DNA from: an uncultured Actinomycetes bacterium
GTDB lineage: Bacteria; Actinomycetota; Actinomycetes; S36-B12
Reading direction: 5' to 3'
Assembly: GCA_903918595.1 (NCBI GenBank)
Contig: CAIXFB010000042.1
Span: 1 to 7,214 of the forward strand
Length of the DNA: 7,214 nucleotides
Part shown: piece by piece, positions 4,194 through 7,214 of the stretch
Layout: the number at the start of each line of letters is the position of its first letter
Numbering within the stretch: position 1 is the stretch's first letter
Notes under the pieces: generated by a model
What the model was told of the DNA's origin: nothing
Seen by the model: only the letters and a program-made list of their open reading frames with translations
The model's database searches: none
Made by a program: the position numbers and the translations under genes

Positions 4194-6982
4194 GGCTTGC
4201 GGGGCTTCTCGCGCATCTCAAACGTCTCGATGACATCGTCAACCTTGACGTCTTGGAAATTGCCGAGGTTGATACCGCATTCGAAGCCTTCACGAACCTC
4301 AGTCACGTCGTCCTTGAACCGACGAAGGCTTGCAATGCCTAAGTTCTCGGTGATGACAACGCCTTCGCGGATAAGGCGAGCCTTTGTATTGCGGCGCACC
4401 TCTCCACTCCGGATCAGGCAACCTGCGATCGTGCCAACCTTCGAGGACTTGAACACCTCGCGCACCTCTGCGGTACCGAGCTGAACCTCTTCGTATTCTG
4501 GCTTGAGCATGCCCTTGAGTGCAGCTTCAATCTCATCGAGCGCCTGGTAGATGACGGTGTAGTAGCGCACCTCAACACCTTCATGAGTCGCGAATTCCGC
4601 AACCTTGCCCTCAGGCTTGACGTTGAAGCCGATGATGATGGCTTTGGATGCACTTGCCAACGTGACATCGTTCTTAGTGATCGCACCAACACCGCGGTGA
4701 ATGACGCGCAACGAGACTTCTTCTCCGACGTCGATCTTCGTCAGCGCATCCTCTAGAGCCTCAACCGAACCAGACACATCGCCCTTCAGGATCAAAGTGA
4801 GTTCTTCAACCTCACCCTTTTCCAAGGATTCGAGGAAGTCCTCGAGTGAGCGCTTGACTCGATTCTTGGCCAGCATGGCATTGCGCTCGCGGGCCTGACG
4901 GGTTTGCGCAATTTGTCGGGCAGTGCGATCTTCAGACACCACCAGGAACGAATCACCTGCACCTGGGACAGAAGTCAGACCAAGCACCTGAACGGGTGTT
5001 GATGGACCGGCTTCAGAGACAGGATTGCCAAGATCATCAAGCATTGCCCGAACTCGTCCGTACGCATCGCCAGCAACGATTGAATCACCAGGACGCAACG
5101 TCCCTCGTTGCACCAGAACCGTGGCGACTGGGCCACGGCCACGGTCAAGGTGCGCTTCGATAGCCACACCTTGTGCATCTTGGTTCGGGTTGGCCCGCAG
5201 ATCCATCGAGGCATCAGCCGTGAGCAGTACCGCTTCGAGCAGCGTTTCGATACCCAAAGATTGGGTCGCCGAAACATCAACGAACATGGTGTCGCCGCCG
5301 TACTCCTCAGCAACCAATCCGTACTCTGTCAGCTGGCCACGAACCTTGGTCGGGTCCGCGCCTTCCTTATCAATCTTGTTCACAGCAACCACGATCGGCA
5401 CACCAGCAGCTTGAGCATGGTTCAGTGCTTCGATCGTCTGCGGCTTCACGCCATCGTCGGCAGCAACCACCAGGATGGCAATATCAGTGACCTGCGCACC
5501 TCGAGCACGCATAGCGGTGAACGCCTCGTGACCGGGTGTATCGATGACGGTGAGCAACCGCTCGCCTTCAGCTGTGTGCGCAACGGCTTGATAGGCGCCA
5601 ATGTGCTGCGTGATGCCACCAGCTTCTCCGCTGACCACATTTGTCTTACGGATCGCATCGAGCAAGCGAGTCTTACCGTGATCGACGTGACCCATAACGG
5701 TGACGACCGGCGCACGTGTGACGAGAGCTGATTCATCTCCTTCATCCTCGCCGAACTCGATATCGTAGGACTCGAGCAGTTCGCGATCTTCGTCTTCAGG
5801 TGAGACAACCTGCACCACATAGCGCAACTCACTGCCAAGCAGCATCAGCGTGTCATCGTCAATGGACTGCGTAGCTGTCACCATCTCTCCGAGCTCGATA
5901 AGTACTTTCACGAGATCGGCCGGCGACGCATTAATCCGATCGGCAAAGTCAGTCAGACTCGCCCCACGCGGCAGCCGAATCGTTTCTCCCGAACCTCGCT
6001 GCAAGCGCACGCCAGCTAGTGACGGTGCCTCCATGTTGTCGAATTCCTGGCGCTTTGCTCGCTTCGACTTGCGACCACGCGACGGACGTCCGCCGGGCTT
6101 GCCGAAGGCACCCGCCGTAGTACCGCGACCGGCTCCGCGACCAGCGAATCCGCCACGACCTGCTGGAGCTCCACCCGGAGCACCCGGGGCACCGGCAGGA
6201 GCACCGCCTGCATATCCAGCACCGCCGCCACCTCCACCTGGGCCACTTCGACCTGCGAAACCGCCTGTGCGGGGACCGCCAGGGCCTGATGGTCGTGCAC
6301 CCGGAGCACCCGGGCGAGCACCCGCTGGCCGAGCACTAGGGCCGCCGGGTCCAGCCGGACGAGCCTGGCGCTGCTGCGGCATCGATCCTGGATTCGGCCT
6401 AGGGGCACCAGGTACCGACGGAGCCCTGCCCATGCCTGACGAAGATCCAAAGGGATTGTTGCCGGGACGAGGGCCGCCAGGTCGCGGCGCACCTGGAACA
6501 GCGGGCGGGGTCTTGCCCATGCCAGTGGAGCCGCCAAAGGGGTTATTGCCGGGGCGTGGGCCGCCCGGACGAGGGGCGCCAGGAGCAAGATCGCCACCGG
6601 CCGCTGGTGCATCAACGACCGTCTCGGCTGCAGCTGGGATTGCCTCTGCGACTGCTACCCGTTCAACAGCATCCGCGCTGACTCCAGCGGCTTCAGTTGC
6701 GACAGCAAGAGACTCAGATGATGGTGGGGCCTCAACCGCGGGTGTCTCAACAACAGGTGCTTCAGCATCTGGAGCGGCCTTCGTTGCCTTTTTCGCGGCC
6801 GTCTTCTTGGCCGGCTTCGCGGGAGCCGCGGGCATCGCTTCTCTCAAGCGACGAGCGACCGGTGCCTCAATAGTGGATGAAGCGGAGCGGACGAATTCTC
6901 CCTGCTCCTGCAATTTGGCGAGGACAGTTTTACTGTCGACGCCGAGTTCTTTCGCGAGTTCATAAACCCGGACCTTGGACAC
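4190..6982 (-). CDS. infB: Translation initiation factor IF2
   Basis: IF2 is the GTPase that recruits initiator fMet-tRNA to the 30S subunit and promotes 50S joining. The 930-residue protein has an IF2 N-terminal helical domain (1-50, SKVRVYELAKELGV), a Lys/Ala stretch (57-70), and an Ala/Pro/Gly/Arg-rich linker (about 71-305) holding a 28-29-residue tandem repeat. A second IF2 N-domain follows (about 335-390). The GTPase domain has GHVDHGKT (431-438, P-loop), GITQH (456-460), DTPGH (481-485), NKID (535-538) and SAT (571-573). Domains II, III and the fMet-tRNA-binding C-terminal domain run to FEMREKPRKP. All G-motifs are intact. The GTG at 6982 has AGGAG 4 nt upstream. The linker is low-complexity, which also generates long spurious open frames on both strands. 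Confidence 0.99.
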   Translation of the reverse strand: MSKVRVYELAKELGVDSKTVLAKLQEQGEFVRSASSTIEAPVARRLREAMPAAPAKPAKKTAAKKATKAAPDAEAPVVETPAVEAPPSSESLAVATEAAGVSADAVERVAVAEAIPAAAETVVDAPAAGGDLAPGAPRPGGPRPGNNPFGGSTGMGKTPPAVPGAPRPGGPRPGNNPFGSSSGMGRAPSVPGAPRPNPGSMPQQRQARPAGPGGPSARPAGARPGAPGARPSGPGGPRTGGFAGRSGPGGGGGGAGYAGGAPAGAPGAPGGAPAGRGGFAGRGAGRGTTAGAFGKPGGRPSRGRKSKRAKRQEFDNMEAPSLAGVRLQRGSGETIRLPRGASLTDFADRINASPADLVKVLIELGEMVTATQSIDDDTLMLLGSELRYVVQVVSPEDEDRELLESYDIEFGEDEGDESALVTRAPVVTVMGHVDHGKTRLLDAIRKTNVVSGEAGGITQHIGAYQAVAHTAEGERLLTVIDTPGHEAFTAMRARGAQVTDIAILVVAADDGVKPQTIEALNHAQAAGVPIVVAVNKIDKEGADPTKVRGQLTEYGLVAEEYGGDTMFVDVSATQSLGIETLLEAVLLTADASMDLRANPNQDAQGVAIEAHLDRGRGPVATVLVQRGTLRPGDSIVAGDAYGRVRAMLDDLGNPVSEAGPSTPVQVLGLTSVPGAGDSFLVVSEDRTARQIAQTRQARERNAMLAKNRVKRSLEDFLESLEKGEVEELTLILKGDVSGSVEALEDALTKIDVGEEVSLRVIHRGVGAITKNDVTLASASKAIIIGFNVKPEGKVAEFATHEGVEVRYYTVIYQALDEIEAALKGMLKPEYEEVQLGTAEVREVFKSSKVGTIAGCLIRSGEVRRNTKARLIREGVVITENLGIASLRRFKDDVTEVREGFECGINLGNFQDVKVDDVIETFEMREKPRKP
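6413..6583. repeat. Tandem repeat in the IF2 linker (two copies plus a partial third)
   Basis: IF2 residues 134-162 and 163-190 are near-identical units, each containing PGAPRPGGPRPGNNPFG followed by S-x-GMG and a short Pro-rich tail. A third partial copy (PGAPRPNPG) starts at residue 191. Similar PRPGNNPF units occur in IF2 of other actinobacteria, so the motif supports the taxonomic call. Repeats of this kind readily change copy number. Confidence 0.85.
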
Positions 6983-7136
6983 TGCTCTCCTGTCTTGGTC
7001 CGGGCGTGTTGCGCCGGACCGTCAGTATGTACGTTGCATGTTCATGCTCGTGCGTTCATCGGGTGTACATCTCCGACTCATTCCCGCTCGGTGCCAATTC
7101 GCTGATTGCGTCTCGACATTTCAACACCATGGGCGG
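6983..7136 (-). promoter_or_regulatory. infB leader region with RBS and strong adjacent hairpin
   Basis: This 154-nt spacer between ylxR and infB holds no convincing gene. It contains the infB ribosome binding site AGGAG (6991-6987). Five nt before that site lies a hairpin at 7020-6997, with GGTCCGGCG pairing to CGCC-C-GGACC, 9 bp with one bulged C and loop CAACA. Further upstream, GCATG and CATGC form a near-palindrome around AA (7047-7036), nested inside ATGTAC/GTACAT (7070-7065 and 7032-7027). No T-run follows the hairpin, so termination is unlikely. A role in controlling infB initiation or marking a processing site is inference. No promoter could be called with confidence. Confidence 0.5.
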
Positions 7137-7214
7137 TTACCCACGGCTTTCATCGTTTTCGGGTGACTCCGCAAGGAATACCCGAACCTTCTCTACATCA
7201 AGTGCGCCTTGGGC
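7137..7214 (-). CDS. ylxR: Probable YlxR family (DUF448) protein, last 25 codons
   Basis: An open frame enters from the right edge and ends at TAA (7139-7137), giving AQGALDVEKVRVFLAESPENDESRG. Its position directly upstream of infB is where ylxR lies in the conserved nusA-ylxR-infB order. The stretch GALDVEKVRVFL resembles the C-terminal end of YlxR proteins, where a Gly-x-Leu-Asp segment precedes a final helix. YlxR is a small RNA-binding-like protein of uncertain role. The diagnostic N-terminal part is outside the window, so the name relies mainly on context. A NusA C-terminus is the main alternative. Confidence 0.6.
   Translation of the reverse strand, partial: AQGALDVEKVRVFLAESPENDESRG

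Noticed and set aside
5108..5731. 207-codon open frame on the plus strand
   Set aside because: It is antisense to the highly conserved IF2 GTPase and following domains and has no family resemblance.
6016..6615. 199-codon open frame on the minus strand in another frame of infB
   Set aside because: It is fully inside infB, whose frame is certain, and is a by-product of the repetitive linker.
5850..6965. 371-codon open frame on the plus strand, Pro/Gly/Ala-rich
   Set aside because: It lies opposite the infB linker and N-terminus. Its composition simply mirrors the GC-rich low-complexity coding strand, and it has no recognisable domain.
7040..7136. Short open frames in the infB leader (24 codons from an ATG at 7130, plus shorter ones)
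   Set aside because: They lack ribosome binding sites and recognisable sequence, and frames of this length are expected by chance.

Overview
This window is a compact stretch of core housekeeping genes, all transcribed on the minus strand. In transcription order (high to low coordinates) it holds the last codons of a ylxR-like gene, infB (translation initiation factor IF2), rbfA (30S maturation factor), truB (tRNA U55 pseudouridine synthase), ribF (bifunctional riboflavin kinase / FAD synthetase), rpsO (ribosomal protein S15) and the first 425 codons of pnp (polynucleotide phosphorylase), which runs off the left edge. This is the conserved bacterial nusA/infB/rpsO/pnp translation and RNA-turnover cluster. 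No mobile elements, CRISPR arrays, tRNAs, rRNAs or accessory genes are visible.

The organism is most likely an actinomycete (Actinomycetota). The sequence is moderately GC-rich by eye. IF2 has the long Pro/Gly/Ala/Arg-rich linker with PRPGNNPF-type repeats that is familiar from actinobacterial IF2. TruB has an actinobacterial-type C-terminal domain, several genes use GTG or TTG starts, and a hairpin sits where the Actino-pnp RNA family is found. The genus cannot be assigned from this sequence. The small DUF503 (ylxP-like) gene that many actinobacteria carry between infB and rbfA is absent; those two genes overlap by 4 nt.

Layout: 7137-7214 ylxR C-terminus; 6983-7136 infB leader with a strong hairpin beside the ribosome binding site; 4190-6982 infB; 3750-4193 rbfA; 2834-3772 truB with an uncertain, probably TTG, start overlapping rbfA; 1928-2824 ribF, in the same reading frame as truB and separated from it by one UAG and three codons; 1812-1927 a structured rpsO leader; 1542-1811 rpsO; 1276-1541 the rpsO-pnp spacer with one hairpin just after rpsO and another just before the pnp ribosome binding site; 1-1275 pnp, partial.

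The genes act together in making and maturing the small ribosomal subunit (S15, RbfA), starting translation (IF2), modifying tRNA (TruB), making flavin cofactors (RibF) and degrading or processing RNA (PNPase). The most interesting content is not a new protein system. It is the set of RNA structures in the spacers (rpsO leader, rpsO-pnp spacer, infB leader) and the odd truB/ribF junction. I saw no sign of a previously undescribed protein system.
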